The notes: generated by a model not told the origin, from the sequence alone. Counted from the stretch's first letter, positions 38,848 to 50,572 are shown. The stretch: 64,000 nucleotides of DNA from Callipepla californica brunnescens (GCA_023055505.1 JALIRH010000013.1:5208001-5272000); one strand, 5' to 3'. Numbers and translations: made by a program.

Positions 38848-41182
38848 GGTCTCAAACCCAATGTAGGTGAGTGCTGCACAGCCGTGCCCCAAGTGGGGCT
38901 GTGGGAAAGGGGAGCTGGACTCTGGGGATCCACACCTCTGGGGGCTGCAAGAGAGTGCATCTCACAAGGACTTTGACCTTTCTGCTCAAATTGCTCTCAT
39001 AAAGCGTGCAAACAATAAAATGTCTCTGAGAGCTTGCAGGGTATGCTACAGCACAGAGTGAACACTCAGCCAAAGTGCATATTGTGGTACGGGACCACCA
39101 CACTGAGGAGCCTTGCAAAGTACAGAAAGCATCTGTAAAGGGCAAGCACAATTATGCTAAGCTGCTGCAGAGCCCGAATTGCAAAGTGATGGCATGCTAG
39201 CCTCTGATTCAGCCTGCAGCAGCGTGCAAATCAGCTCATGTTCTACTGGAGCATTTCTTTTCATGCTGTCAGAAAATCTTCTGAAGTGGAAAAATACCAA
39301 GCTATTGAGGACAACTGACAACGTTTGTTGTTGTGATTTGTTGTAAAACTGTTTAAACTTGGTCTAAAACTTGGCTACTGGGTCAGACAGAAGTCTAGAG
39401 AAGAGCAAGAGCCTTTGGTTTTGTTTTCTTGGAAAGACATAAATGTTCAGCTTGGATGTGGCTGTCCTTCGGTCAGTCCCCCCTAAACTTCAGCGTGTCA
39501 CCTTCCCACCCCCAGAGCTGTCTCATCTCCATCAGACACAGCTTTCTGGTTTCTAACTTTCACTTTTAAACTCTTAAGTTTGGTGTTTTATTCAGGTTCC
39601 TCATTCAAGGTCCAACTGCTCCAGAGTCCATGAGATGCGCCCTTGTGCAATTACAATATGCAAAATAGGAGCCATTAGAAAATAATTAAAAAAAAACCTA
39701 CAAAAGTTTAAAAGCAGAACAGTCCTCCCTGAAGGCTTTCTGTTAATCCCATGTGGTCAAATTCTGCAGTACCCCTAAGAAGATAAAGAAAAGGAGGATG
39801 GCAAAAGGCAACTCTGCTGCAGTCACCCCCATTGCTGGGGACTTCGGTCTGAAACAGCAGCAGCCAGCTGCAGTCTGCCAGCCATGGACCTGGTGGCTGC
39901 TGTCAGCATCCCTGAGATGTCAGAGGTGAAAGGAAACAGTGCTCAGTTCATTCTGCTCCTTGGACAGAGGTGAAAGACCGACTGTGAAAGCACCTGGAAA
40001 CTGAATCAGCCTTTCGTCGTGTCTGAAAGCGTAGCCCAGGCAGGAGGCCGGGCACACTCCTGGTAGCGCCCTTTGTTTGCTGTAGGGCTGTTCTTTTGTT
40101 ATTTGTCTGTATTTCTGTGCAGATATCAGGGGAGCTGGTGCAGAGGGAGGCTCTGTACCTTGATGAGCACGGGACAGCCGGCAGCCCCTTGTGAAGCTCC
40201 CGTCCCCTGGGGAGCCGGCATTGCCCAGCTCAGGACCTGTAGTGCCTTCTCCAGCATCTCTGGAGGTTCTCATTTAAGATGGAGAGAAGCATTAAGAAGG
40301 CAGAGCGGGCTCTGTTCAACTAGCAGTGTTGCTCTGTGGAGCTTGCAGGTGCAGCTGGATCGCATGAGGAGGAGGACAGCAAGCTGAGCGGTGCTGTGGG
40401 TGCAAAAACACCTGCCTGAAATAAATCCTGCAGAATCAGAAAGAGATGAATCTGCTCTGAACTTCTTTCCTGAAGACAGCAGGAGTGCTTGCTGGGAGTT
40501 GCGCTCATTCCCAAGGCCTTTACTCCATGAGGGTTTAATATAGCAGTTCTGCAGTCATGCAGTGATCACACAATGAGCAAAGAGCGTAGCAGGATCCAGG
40601 ACTCCTCTTGCTTTTTGGACTGAACTGTGTTTTCCATTTATAACTCCTTTACTAGAGGAGATGGCATTAAGTACGTTACTGTGGATAGGAACACTTCACC
40701 TGAGAAATGCCTACAGCCATTGAACCCAAGCAGCAGCTCACGTTGCCAAGGGCACGGCCCGTGCTCCTCCGTCCCACTGATTGCATCAGAGCTGTGGGTT
40801 TGGGAGTTGCATTATCTTGAAGTGATTCAGTGGTTTCGAAGCCCATGCGATGCTGTGATGAGGACGAAGCACGGGGCAATGCCTTTCCTTTGTTCCCCCG
40901 TTCCGCAAAAAAATCGCTCAGGTTCGAAAAAAGAAATCCACCAAAACAGCAGACTTCTGTCGTTTCAAAGCCAGAATGTTCTTTGTTCAAATGAAACTTA
41001 TGTCTTGTGCAAGTGAAGCATTACACTTTTTTGTATTTGTAAATCTGTGGGGAAGCATTAAGCAGTCATCACTGTTACCACGGGGAAAGTTGTTGGCAGA
41101 GCGGAGGAGCTCTCCCTCCCTGATGTTTCATTGCAATGTTTGTTGTATATATTTGCACATTCGACTGTGTATCTTTTTTTCT

Positions 41183-41188
41183 AATAAA
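41183..41188 (+). terminator. Candidate GAB3 distal poly(A) signal
   Basis: A canonical AATAAA sits in an AT-rich setting (TTCTAATAAATTAATATAAAATGG) preceded by a T run and followed by a GT-rich element. This arrangement is typical of vertebrate cleavage and polyadenylation sites. Confidence 0.6.
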
Positions 41189-42281
41189 TTAATATAAAAT
41201 GGAGCTGTGACTTTTAATTGTTTTGCTTAAAAAAAAAGGAAACTTGCCCCATTCTTCATTGAATTTACCATATTTTTTCTGTTATTTTCCATTTTCAGTC
41301 TGTTACTAAGCTGCCACTTGTTTGGATACGATGAGGCACTCAGGTTTCTTGTGCCTCTCTGCATTTCTTTGCTTCTCCGCCTCCCCACCTGAGCATCACA
41401 GGGCATGGGGAGAGCTGCTGGATGTTGGGGCTTGGACTTCCAGACCCAGGTCACACGGAGCTCTGACACTTGTATGGTCTGAAAGAGACCAAGAGAAGAA
41501 GCCTCCAGAAGAGGAGGCTTGAGCTGCTCCCTTGCACAAAAACTTTGCCGCAAGCTCCTGAGCGTGGAATTTGATTTCTGAAAGAGACAAAATCCGAGGG
41601 AGCATTCTTTCAGGCTACAAACTTCTTCCTTGCTGGGCAAGCCCGATGGACTGAAGCCAGCAAATACAGCTCCCAGAAGAGGACAAGAGGTTCCCAGCAG
41701 AAAGTGGATTTGGCTGTGGTGTGTGTTTTATCTGCGAGGACGAGGCCACGAGCAGGGTAGCAGGCAGGCAGTTTGCCGGGCAAAAAAATAAGAGATGTCA
41801 GGGCTTTTAAGTTATTTTAAAAATTAAAAAACTGAGGATTCATCGTTTCTTTGGTTGGACTTCCTCTGCAGTTAGTCAGAAATCATCAGGAAATGCCACC
41901 TAAGGAAATCCTTCCCGAACTGCGTGCTCAGCATTAGGAGTGTGTGCGTGCAGAAGGAGCCGCGAGGCGGCTGCTGGGCTCCCAGGCACAGAGCTGGGCA
42001 GGGACAGCACGAGCAAGTGCTGCAGGGAAAGTGGAAGGGCAGGGAGACGAAGCGAAGAGGAACTGCGAGGTGAGAAACGGGTGTGCAAGAATAGGACTGC
42101 TGAACATGCAAAGCGCCATTGGTACAGATGAGGCACTGCTCAGAACTGTTTTATATGTGAATAACCCTAAAATTCGGTTTTGTGGGCTACAACTAAGTCT
42201 AGATCTTTTCTAAAAACACTTCTATTCATAAAATTATTTGCATTGCATTATTCTTTTGCACCTTTTTGCATTTTTAAGCTC

Positions 42282-42293
42282 TTTTTTTTTTTT
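42282..42293. repeat. poly(T) tract, 12 bp
   Basis: Twelve consecutive T in intergenic sequence. A C-rich run (C9) also occurs nearby at about 42454-42462. Confidence 0.8.
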
Positions 42294-45200
42294 CATCATC
42301 CCGAGCTTTGTGCTTCTGCGCATGGAGCAGACCCAGTCCCCACAGCTCAACTTCAGGGGCCCTTTGGCATCGCAGACAGCAGCCCCCCAACCTATGCCTG
42401 CAGCCCCCAGACAACTGCAATACAAATAAGGAAAATAACCTCTGCTGATGTCCCCCCCCCTGGAAATACGTGTTTATTGGGGTTCTGGCCCAGGGACCAT
42501 CATGCACAAAGGGCCTCATGAGCTCCTCCAGCCCCTGAAAGGAACAGCCAGTCCCACTGTGTGGTTGTGAAGAGCCTGCCCATGGGGACAGCTCTGGGTG
42601 TGTGCAGCTCTTGGTACTGGGGCACTGGATTCGTTTGATGGATACATAAGCTGTCACATTAGCCTGAAAGCCCTGTGCCAGCTCCTTTAGCTGCATGAAT
42701 GAGAAGGAAATCACGTCCTGCTGCTGCCTTCTTCTCCCCCTCTAAGCACCTGGGTCTCAGCCTTGCACATGGACAGGGAAACCTGCAGCCTTAGGAGGAG
42801 GAAAAAGGAATGAAGCTCAGCTGAGAGTCTGCCTGCAGACACTATCTCAGCAGCCGGCAGGAGATGCGATCAGTAACGTCAGCCCAGTGTTGAGCAACCT
42901 GTTTGTCAAACAACAGCCCAACCGCTTCCCGGGGCACTGCCCGCTTCCCCTCGTGCAATCCGTCCCGGTACAAAGGGCCAAGGCTGGGGCAGGCAGGGAG
43001 ACACGCAGCCAGGAAAGCTCCTGGGCCCAGAGTGAGGCCGTGCTGGGCAAAAGCAAGCCCTGCTGGGGTGTTATAAAACCACCTCAGGAGCTGCCACAGG
43101 ACCCAGTCAGTAAAGAGAGCTGGCACCAGGGGCTGTGCCTCACCCCTCATCCAGACCTGCCTACATGCTGCTTATGGGATTTACTTTGCAGACCCTGTTC
43201 TTGTTATCGGTGTCACTATTCCGCTTACACACAGGCAGACAAATGTCTGTACTAATCATGTCTTCACCCAGTGGCATGCAGGCTTTTGCGGTCTTTGGGC
43301 TTTTTCCAGCCCACCCCATGCAGGGCGATGCCAAGCGCGAGCTCCGGGTGCTGGAGGCAGCAGTAACGCATCTCCCAGGATGAGATTAGCCCAGCACAGA
43401 TTATCTGAGGCTGCACACGGTCCCCTGACCTGCCCTGGTGCAGCAGTGGGCAGTACAGTGTGACTTGTGGTGCTGCAAAGGTGCAGTTAACACAGGCAGG
43501 AGTCAGAGCTCAGAAACAGGCATGAAAACCCACTGCAGGGCTTTTAGCAGCCAAGTCCGTGTGGCCTCCAAAGGCACCGTGCTCACTCAGCACCTCAGCA
43601 CACCCGTGTTCAAGCTGCAGGAAAGAGGTGTGACAAAAAAGGATCACTCTGTAACCAAGAGATGGACAATGAATGAATTAAACCCTGGGAAAACCTTCAG
43701 TGGGAGTGCATGCCCTGTTAGGGAAAGCCATGCCTCAGGCCAGGCTGCTCTCTCGTGTGGATTCTCTGGTGTTTAACACAGTGTGAGCTCCCATTGAGCT
43801 CTTCCTGTGGTTAGGACATTTGTAATATACGGTTTCTCTGATTTCTTATAAGCAGCAGAGCTATGCTGAAACCTTACAGCATTCAGTCTGTCAAAGGCAC
43901 AAACCCATAGAAAGTTAGTAGTGATCAGTTTCTTAGTTCCACAGCCCGTGGAGCTGCTTGTCAAATCCAGCACTGTCCCATAAGAGAAGATGTAAGGAAG
44001 AGAGGGGGCTGGCAGATAGCACGCAGCAGCTCAGGCTCCTGCCCTCCGTGAGCCCCTCGTTCTGGCGAAGTAGTCTTGCCAGCACTTAATTAAGTTAATT
44101 TTACATTCTATATAAAATCCACCTCCTAGGCGATTTTGATTCCAGTGTTTCAATGGCGTTGATTTACTTGTTTCATCAGCAATGACGGGTAATTAAAGTA
44201 AGCAGTTTGGTTTCAAACGCTTGTAACTCTCTACCATTTACAACCACTCCAGTTTCTTCCTCTCAGAACCATCTTTTCCGAGGTTGCTGAGTGCCTAGTA
44301 ACACAGCGAGATGCCTCGAGGCCATTCACGAGTGCCTGAGTTCATTTATCCATCCCTTCTTTATTATTTTTGACAGTATAGATAAAAGATATGTGCTGGT
44401 TTGCCCTTATCTTCTGTTTTCCTGCACACTGAAGGAATTTTCTATGTTTTGAGATGGAAGATTTTCCTTCATAGACTCCTGCAGCTTTGTCCCTATTTAT
44501 TCATGCTTAGCCAAATGCCATGCACGTCGCCATCATTCTTCCTTCCCGTTCATTTATTTGGCATGCAATAATGCCCTCAGGACTGTAATTTCCAAGCCTG
44601 CTTTAAGCTGATTCTAATGCAAGATTTTTTATTACTGTCAATTTTATACATCTCAAAGCTCCGCTGTTCGTTCCTTCCTCTGTTGTCATGGTGGCAGCCC
44701 CGCAATCCAATCAGTGCCCCAGCCCTAAATCCTTCTCCTTTAAAGCAGGTACTCACCCTTTCCTTGGTGGGGATGGACACATCTCAGATGCTCTTTGGCC
44801 CAGTACAACAATTTGTGTACTTTCATTGTCCGATGGATGTAGCTGTCTTTGTTCTCTGGGGTTACTGTCTCTGTGGTTAAAATGGGCAGTGTTACAGCAA
44901 ACCCTGCTGCTGGCTCTGATCAGCGGTCCTCCAGGCTTCACATCTTGCCTCCAAGCATGGCCAGAAAGCAAACTCACACCCCAAAATTCCAATTCTGCTG
45001 GCCAAAACAAAAATCCACCAAAAACTTCAGATTGCTTTAAAGGACAAGTTGCATTTCTGCCCTCTGTCTCTTTCTCTGAGACACAACTGTGGTTGTTCTG
45101 CTCTGAAAATCAGACCTTTCTAAACCATGGTGTCCAGCTGGCTGCAGGCTGAGGGGAACGGTTTGCAAGCCACTGCAGCAAGTCTCCCCCTCTCCTGCTT

Positions 45201-45710
45201 GGAAAGGCTTTTGAAAATTCCCTAATTACAGCCAAATCAGCCCCAGACATATTGCTGCAGCACCTGCACTTGTGTGATGCTGTTGGCTAAGCTCCCCAAA
45301 TAGCCTCTTGCAGAGAGGCCCCTGAAATGAGTGCTGGGGTGATGGGAAGAGAACGGATTGAGAAATGCATCGGTCAGCTGTCAGCCCCAAACCCCTGAAT
45401 ATGTGGAGGAGGGCTAGCAAAGCTATTTTCTCAGATACCAATTACGTTCTATCAGGTAATGCTGGCAGTGACTGTCACGATCACAACTGCTCACATGTAC
45501 ACATACAGTCTTCTGGCAAACAAACAGCACACCCTGGGAGATCCCCAAAGCCTGGGCAGATCTCCAGACCCTGCCATTACACCAAGACTAATCCGTGAGC
45601 CCAAAGGTCAGATCCCGAACTTGTGGGAGATCCCTGGATCATCTCCTGCTCTACTGAACCGATGAGCTGTAATTAAACTGGTCATGTAAATGACCAAACT
45701 GGAACGTGTT

Positions 45711-45735
45711 AAAAAAAAACAAAACAAAACAAAAC
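45711..45735. repeat. A9 plus (CAAAA)n simple repeat
   Basis: Nine A are followed by three CAAAA units. It is a short, low-complexity tract in intergenic DNA. Confidence 0.85.
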
Positions 45736-45787
45736 CCAGTACTACAGCATTCACTTTGCATTGTAACATCTGTTTTGATTACTCCTT

Positions 45788-45808
45788 AAAATAAATAAAT
45801 AATAAAAA
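45788..45808. repeat. (AAAT)n simple repeat
   Basis: Tandem AAAT units with one imperfect copy form an A/T microsatellite. Confidence 0.75.
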
Positions 45809-48622
45809 CTCCAAACACATTAAATTGTAATGTCAAGGAGAGAAGACAAAGAAAAGGATAACACTCCAGGCTGTTTCTTGCTTTCCTTTCTCTTTTTTTC
45901 TTTTCTTCTTTTTCTATACAAAGTCAGCGATTTAGAAGTCAACCCTCAGTGGCAGCTTGGAAGGCAGAAGTTGGAGATTGCCCAGGGAGAAGGGCTCCCA
46001 GCTCCAAGCACTGGCACTTCCCCATTCCATTTGTGTCCAAAGGAACTTCAGGAAGGAAGAGGCAGAGGAAGTATGACTTGCCCTCATGTGACAGAAGATG
46101 AGAAAGTTAAAGAGTGGCTTATACCAATCAGACATTGTAGAGCACAGAGTTCATATTTCTGGAGCATTCTGAAAAGGGGCTTAAAGGCCCTGTGGATTTT
46201 GTACATCTTGTGGGGTCTAAAACCAGCCCTGAGGCAAACATGATCACAACTCAGGGTCCCTTCATTGTCCTAGAGGATCAAGGAGGATTAGCATAGGATG
46301 GCTTGCTTTGAACACTGAGCACAGCTGGATTTCCCTGGAGCTGCTGGGCCCATTCTGAGTGCTGGAGCAGGCTGAGGTGGATCAGATGTCCTCTTAGAGA
46401 GCTCCAAACTCCCGTTGACATGGCTTACTGCCCTGTAGCCACAGCTCCTGATGTCAAGCTGTTCAGAGAAGGAAGGCTTTAGCTTTGGAATTCGGAAGCA
46501 GCTCTCTTTGGGACTCCAGAGAAAGTCTTCAGTGAGATGTTGAAGCTGTTCTCCCTTGTATTTTCCAGAAATACCCTTCACTGAGCGTTCCTTGTGGCAC
46601 TCCGAGCTCTATGCTACTTTTTCTCGGAGTGAATAAACCCCAACCAATTTCTCTGTTGCCGTTTTCAGGACACATTTCAACATTATATGTCTGAGAAACT
46701 ACACTGTCAGTGAAATCCTGACGCAACTAGATCTGCTCTATTTAAAAAGGTCTTCTATGGTTTACGTGATCGGCAAACTTTTCTCTTTCATCCATCCTTT
46801 TTATGATTCCTCTTGTACAGTACCTCTATCCTTGCTCACAGAAAATGAGCCGTGCATTGCACTTCTCAGTGCTGATCTTCTTTTTGCATCTTCACCCTTT
46901 TCCTTCTTTCATTACTCTTACGCTACATTTTTTTTAAATTCAATTTGTCTCTTGAAGAGCAGCTTATTCAGGTCTGCCTCTCCCTGGAATCCTCCCTGAT
47001 CCTTTATTAAAAAACAAACAACTGACATAAAAATGAGTCCAAGTTCCAGCCAGGCAATTTGCAGTGACAAAACTCTCGATCTGATCTTTTGATATTTTGC
47101 AGTTATGCAAGATTTGGAAGAACTTAGCCATAAAGTCTCCCAGTTATGTACCCAAACGTCTTCTCCACATTTTACCATACAGACAGAGGGAAACGAGGGC
47201 CTTTAAAAAAGATTGGCAGAATATCACACCCAAAAATCCAAGCTGAGCCACGGCGTGACATTTTTTTTCTTTCATGTCTCTGCTCAGGGAAGATTTAGTC
47301 AACCAGCAGGCCGAAGTTCTCATTTTGGTGTCAGCATTATTAGATGATGCTCATGTCTCATTTCTCTCTTACAGACCTTTGAATCCAACAGCCAATCTCA
47401 ACTGAGCTTTAAGAAGTAAAGACCCCACACATGCTTTGCTTTTACAGAGCTACTGGAAAACAAGCAGCCAAGCAGCAAGGATTATCAGTGCCTCTGCAGG
47501 GAGAACGGCTGTGGCAGGAATTCTCCTCTTATCAGGTGTCAGTGTGCTCAGGCAGGAAACCAGCTGGGAGCCCCCATGGCAGCAGCAGGGAAACCAGGCT
47601 CCACTACTTCTGCTGCTCACAAAGTTGCATTTCCTTCCCTTGTGGGCAGGAGTGGAAGCAAGACATTTTTCAGACACTTCAGTGTCCAAATCTCTGAGGG
47701 AGGCAACTCCACTTCCAGCTCCTGTGTCTGTGGGGATGCTTTGCTGTCCTCCAGGAGAGAAGCTAACAGCAGCTGTTTGTTTGATCCTCTCAGATTTAAA
47801 CTGGGATTGAACAAGTCCCATTACATTTAGTGTCATATTTTTGAGATCAGAATCACACTGTTTACCAAAAATACATAGATTAGTAGACATTTTTATCTCA
47901 TCTATATCTTGCAAAACAGCAGCCACCATTAAGGTTGGATTTCATGATGCTGAGCAGATGGTATTTATTGACAAACCTCCAAGGTATTTTTATTACTTAT
48001 CAAGCACTTTTGTATTATAATAAGTATTTTCTGACATATCTAAAAACATAAGCACTTGGAAAATAGGTGGTTCTACGAGTACCTGGTTTCCTTGTGTATA
48101 CAAATAGTGTTGCATAGCAGAATAACTTCAGTGTCAGAAACAAAGCAGCTTCTGACAGATGTTTTAGGCAGTATAGGGATTCTTTCCCAAGTGGGTACTC
48201 TGACATTATATACAGTGTGTACTCATACCTCTGATTTTCCTTTTGTCAGGCTAGCTTGGTCCTCTTGGCCACACTATTTCCATGACACTTGCAAGAATAA
48301 CAACATACACAACTTTTACCCTCGTATTAAACATTGCCAAAATTCACAACCATGTAAGATATCAGTTGTCTCAATAGGCACCTGTGTAAATTATGCTCGT
48401 AGTGGAAAATGTGAGTAACACTATACTGAGAGTGGATATGAATAACACAGATTGCCTAATAAACCAATAAAAAACTGACTGCTGTTTCCTATCTGTTGGC
48501 TTCTAGATTTTCTACGAGTAGATTGCTAAGGACAGGAGCTCACACTGAAGGGTGTGATCTTCTGTCATCCACACTGAGAGCAGGAGGGCCTGAATAATGA
48601 GTTAAGAGTAAAATTTTAGCTC

Positions 48623-48725
48623 AATCATAGAATCATAGATTAACTGAGGCAGGAAAAGACCTCCAAGATGATCTAGTCCATCTATCCACCTACCACCAGC
48701 ATTTCCAGACTAAATCATGTCCCTT
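48623..48725 (-). mobile_element. CR1 LINE 3'-end fragment
   Basis: AATCATAGAATCATAG, then GGAAAAGACCTCCAAGATGA and TCTAGTCCA form the complement of an avian CR1 3' terminus including its tail repeat. Diverged CR1 sequence appears to continue through about 48725. The copy is 5'-truncated as usual. Confidence 0.9.
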
Positions 48726-49034
48726 AGTACCAGAACTAAATGTTATTTATTAAGCATTGTTAGTAAACTGAGTACAGACAGAAATACAGCTGTCTAGCCA
48801 ATGGGACTCACTGAACTCCAGTACTTATGTGAAATTCAGGCTTTCTGAAACAGAACAATACAGGAAATTCCTTGTTGGGGGTGGAGGTAGCACAGAATAG
48901 TTGTTGTGCTTCAGCTCACACCCTCATTTCGAAACAACTTCCCTGTTTAGACAAGCCCTAAGAGATTGAGACATTTATAATGAGTATTTAATCTTGCCAT
49001 CTCTTCTTTTCTTGCTGTTTTGATGTTTTCTCAG

Positions 49035-49283
49035 GCTTTGAAAGCTCAAAATCGTTATTTCCAGAAACTACAAGCCTTAAGGCAAAAAGAAGGCAGCTAC
49101 ACATTGACTGCTGCCAGTGGGAATAAAAGGTTTATAACTTTTTCCAGCGCAGGAAATGTTCAATATCTCCACAGCAGTGACCATGTTCTAATGCATTTAT
49201 GCCCTCAGGGTTATGGAAATCCTTCATTCACAACTTTATCCACCGTGGATCCTGAGGCCGCTAATATTTCTACTGTGTCATAA
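49035..49283 (+). other. Possible unidentified exon, 82 codons then stop
   Basis: After a plausible acceptor (GTTTTCTCAG) an open frame begins ALKAQNRYFQKLQALRQKEG and ends at TAA. The first 20 residues look like an amphipathic helix. I do not recognise the protein, no upstream partner exon was found, and its only internal donor (AAAAG/GTTTAT) is weak. It may be a chance frame or the last exon of an unknown gene. Confidence 0.2.
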
Positions 49284-49347
49284 TGCTGTTCAGCAGTATC
49301 ATTACCGCGTGCATGTTGTGAAGGACAGATGACTACGTGTTTTTTAG

Positions 49348-49569
49348 ATGAAATCAGTCCCAAAGACACTCAGTGAGAATGCAGCACCTGAGGCAGCAGG
49401 AATGCCTGTTCTGAATTCTCCTCAGGAGCGGAGTGCAATGGAAGGAGACCTCAACACGGCCTCAAGGCAGGACAGAAAAACAATGAACGATTTGTACAGC
49501 AGCAGCGAAACTTCCTCGTTGTCATTCTGGGAAATACTGTCTTTGGAAACCATAAGGCCGGGAGAGTAA
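49348..49569 (+). other. Possible unidentified exon, 73 codons then stop
   Basis: After GTGTTTTTTAG an open frame reads MKSVPKTLSENAAPEAAG and later ETSSLSFWEILSLETIRPGE before TAA. The Ser/Glu-rich composition looks protein-like, but the frame does not join the open frame just upstream at its visible donor. I do not recognise it, and chance is a real possibility. Confidence 0.18.
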
Positions 49570-50202
49570 CAGTAATGTCACAACAGCCATTTAGAGGACG
49601 TGAGAAGCAGCTTAGGATACTAGACACGAGCATTTGCTTTCTGTGCTGGGGATGGGTGACTTTTTCCTCATAAATTGAAACTGTTTTCTTTTACCTCACA
49701 CTGTTCAGTTTGGAGCGGTGTGCCCTCACGTTACTGATACGGTTGGAATATAGTGTGGAAGAGGGATTCCTCGTTCTGCTGTGGAAACCCACAGAGCGTG
49801 TGTGGCTGCTGAGGGGAAAGGAGCACGTCCTGGTTTCTGCAGAAGTGCTTCTTTCTCACTCTTCTTACCCCAGGGACCGCTGTCACTTATGAGGGTGGGA
49901 AAACGGGACAGCTTCTTGAGGAATGCTTTGAAAACGAAGCTGAGACGCCTCGTGTGAGAGAGGCAACCCCAGCAGCAGGGCAGCCGAGCCCCGTGGCTGT
50001 GCCACGCTGCCCAAAGCCGTCCTGTTGCAGCCCACCGACGAGGCGTTCAGCTGGGCGGTTACGAGGCGGTGGGAAGGCAGCGGGGACAGCAGGATGGAGC
50101 GACTTGCTTGTTTGCTCTCAGGAAATCGACAACCACGGAGCACAGCACGGCAGACCGACAGCTCCCGCAGCTCGGCCGGGTCCGCCTCACAGCTCGCCCG
50201 CC

Positions 50203-50220
50203 GGGGCGGGGCGGGGCGGG
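50203..50220 (+). promoter_or_regulatory. Cluster of GC boxes (Sp1-type)
   Basis: GGGGCGGGGCGGGGCGGG contains three overlapping GGGCGG cores about 225 bases upstream of the start codon. Confidence 0.75.
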
Positions 50221-50231
50221 AAGGGCGCGCG

Positions 50232-50241
50232 GTCACATGAC
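50232..50241. promoter_or_regulatory. Palindromic-type E-box, GTCACATGAC
   Basis: This site resembles the GTCACGTGAC CLEAR element bound by TFEB/TFE3 and the M-box or USF motif, with CATG in place of CGTG at the centre. It sits between the GC boxes and the YY1 site, an active promoter position. Binding is inferred from the motif only. Confidence 0.45.
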
Positions 50242-50250
50242 GCCGCCGCC

Positions 50251-50262
50251 GCCGCCATTTTG
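50251..50262 (-). promoter_or_regulatory. YY1 site, GCCGCCATTTTG
   Basis: The complement CAAAATGGCGGC is a full YY1 consensus. In CpG-island genes such sites often lie just downstream of the transcription start, so initiation near 50230-50260 is likely. Confidence 0.6.
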
Positions 50263-50275
50263 TCTGGGAGTGGAA

Positions 50276-50281
50276 ATGTGA
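50276..50281 (+). promoter_or_regulatory. Start-stop minimal uORF (ATG TGA)
   Basis: An upstream ATG with G at -3 is followed at once by TGA, 167 bases before the main start codon. If transcription begins upstream of it, this start-stop element could hold ribosomes and lower translation of the main frame. Confidence 0.4.
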
Positions 50282-50442
50282 ACGGGGAAGGTTGGGAGCA
50301 GCCCGCGGCACGAGGCGCAGCGGAGCCGGCCGCCTTCCTTCCTCCAGCCGGCCTCAGCTGCGGACGGTGCCCCGCTCCTGGCCGTGGCCTTGGACTCGCG
50401 CCCGCCGCCCTTCCCCGGGGAGCCGCTGCCGGCCCCGCCGCG

Positions 50443-50572
50443 ATGTCGGGGCAGTCCATCACCGACCGCATCACGGCCGCGCAGCACAGCGTCACCGGCT
50501 CGGCCGTGGCCAAAGCCGTGTGCAAGGCCACGACCCACGAGGTGATGGGCCCCAAGAAGAAGCACCTGGACT
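50443..50572 (+). CDS. PICALM-like exon 1 (coding part)
   Basis: The start codon has G at -3 and gives [19 protein letters not shown], the family's normal N-terminus. The exon ends before GTGAGT in phase 1, and residues K28, K38, K40 and H41 form the lipid-binding patch ([17 protein letters not shown]). The same frame is open upstream to about 49954 without an in-frame ATG, so I chose 50443 from family homology. Confidence 0.95.

Larger units (their letters stand above)
37026..41205 (+). other. GAB3 3' UTR (inferred), nested poly(A) signals
   Basis: Roughly 4.2 kb after the stop codon lacks any recognised gene. AATAAA occurs at 39014-39019, 40420-40425 and 41183-41188. The last is followed within 25-35 bases by a GT-rich stretch (GGAGCTGTGACTTTTAATTG), which makes it the best distal cleavage site. 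A T15 run lies at 38833-38847. The true end cannot be fixed without transcript data, and a shorter UTR is equally possible. Confidence 0.55.
41206..50150. other. Intergenic region between GAB3 and the PICALM-like gene
   Basis: About 9 kb without a recognised gene. It contains simple repeats near 42282, 45711 and 45788, a CR1 fragment at 48623, a short inverted repeat at 45680-45695, and two weak exon-like frames at 49035 and 49348. AT-rich sequence around 44080-44260 looks unlike the surroundings and may be conserved noncoding DNA, but this cannot be judged from one sequence. No tRNA or rRNA gene was seen. Confidence 0.7.

Noticed and set aside
44688..45152. 154-codon open frame in the intergenic region
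   Set aside because: No domain, no family resemblance and no splice or promoter context; treated as chance.
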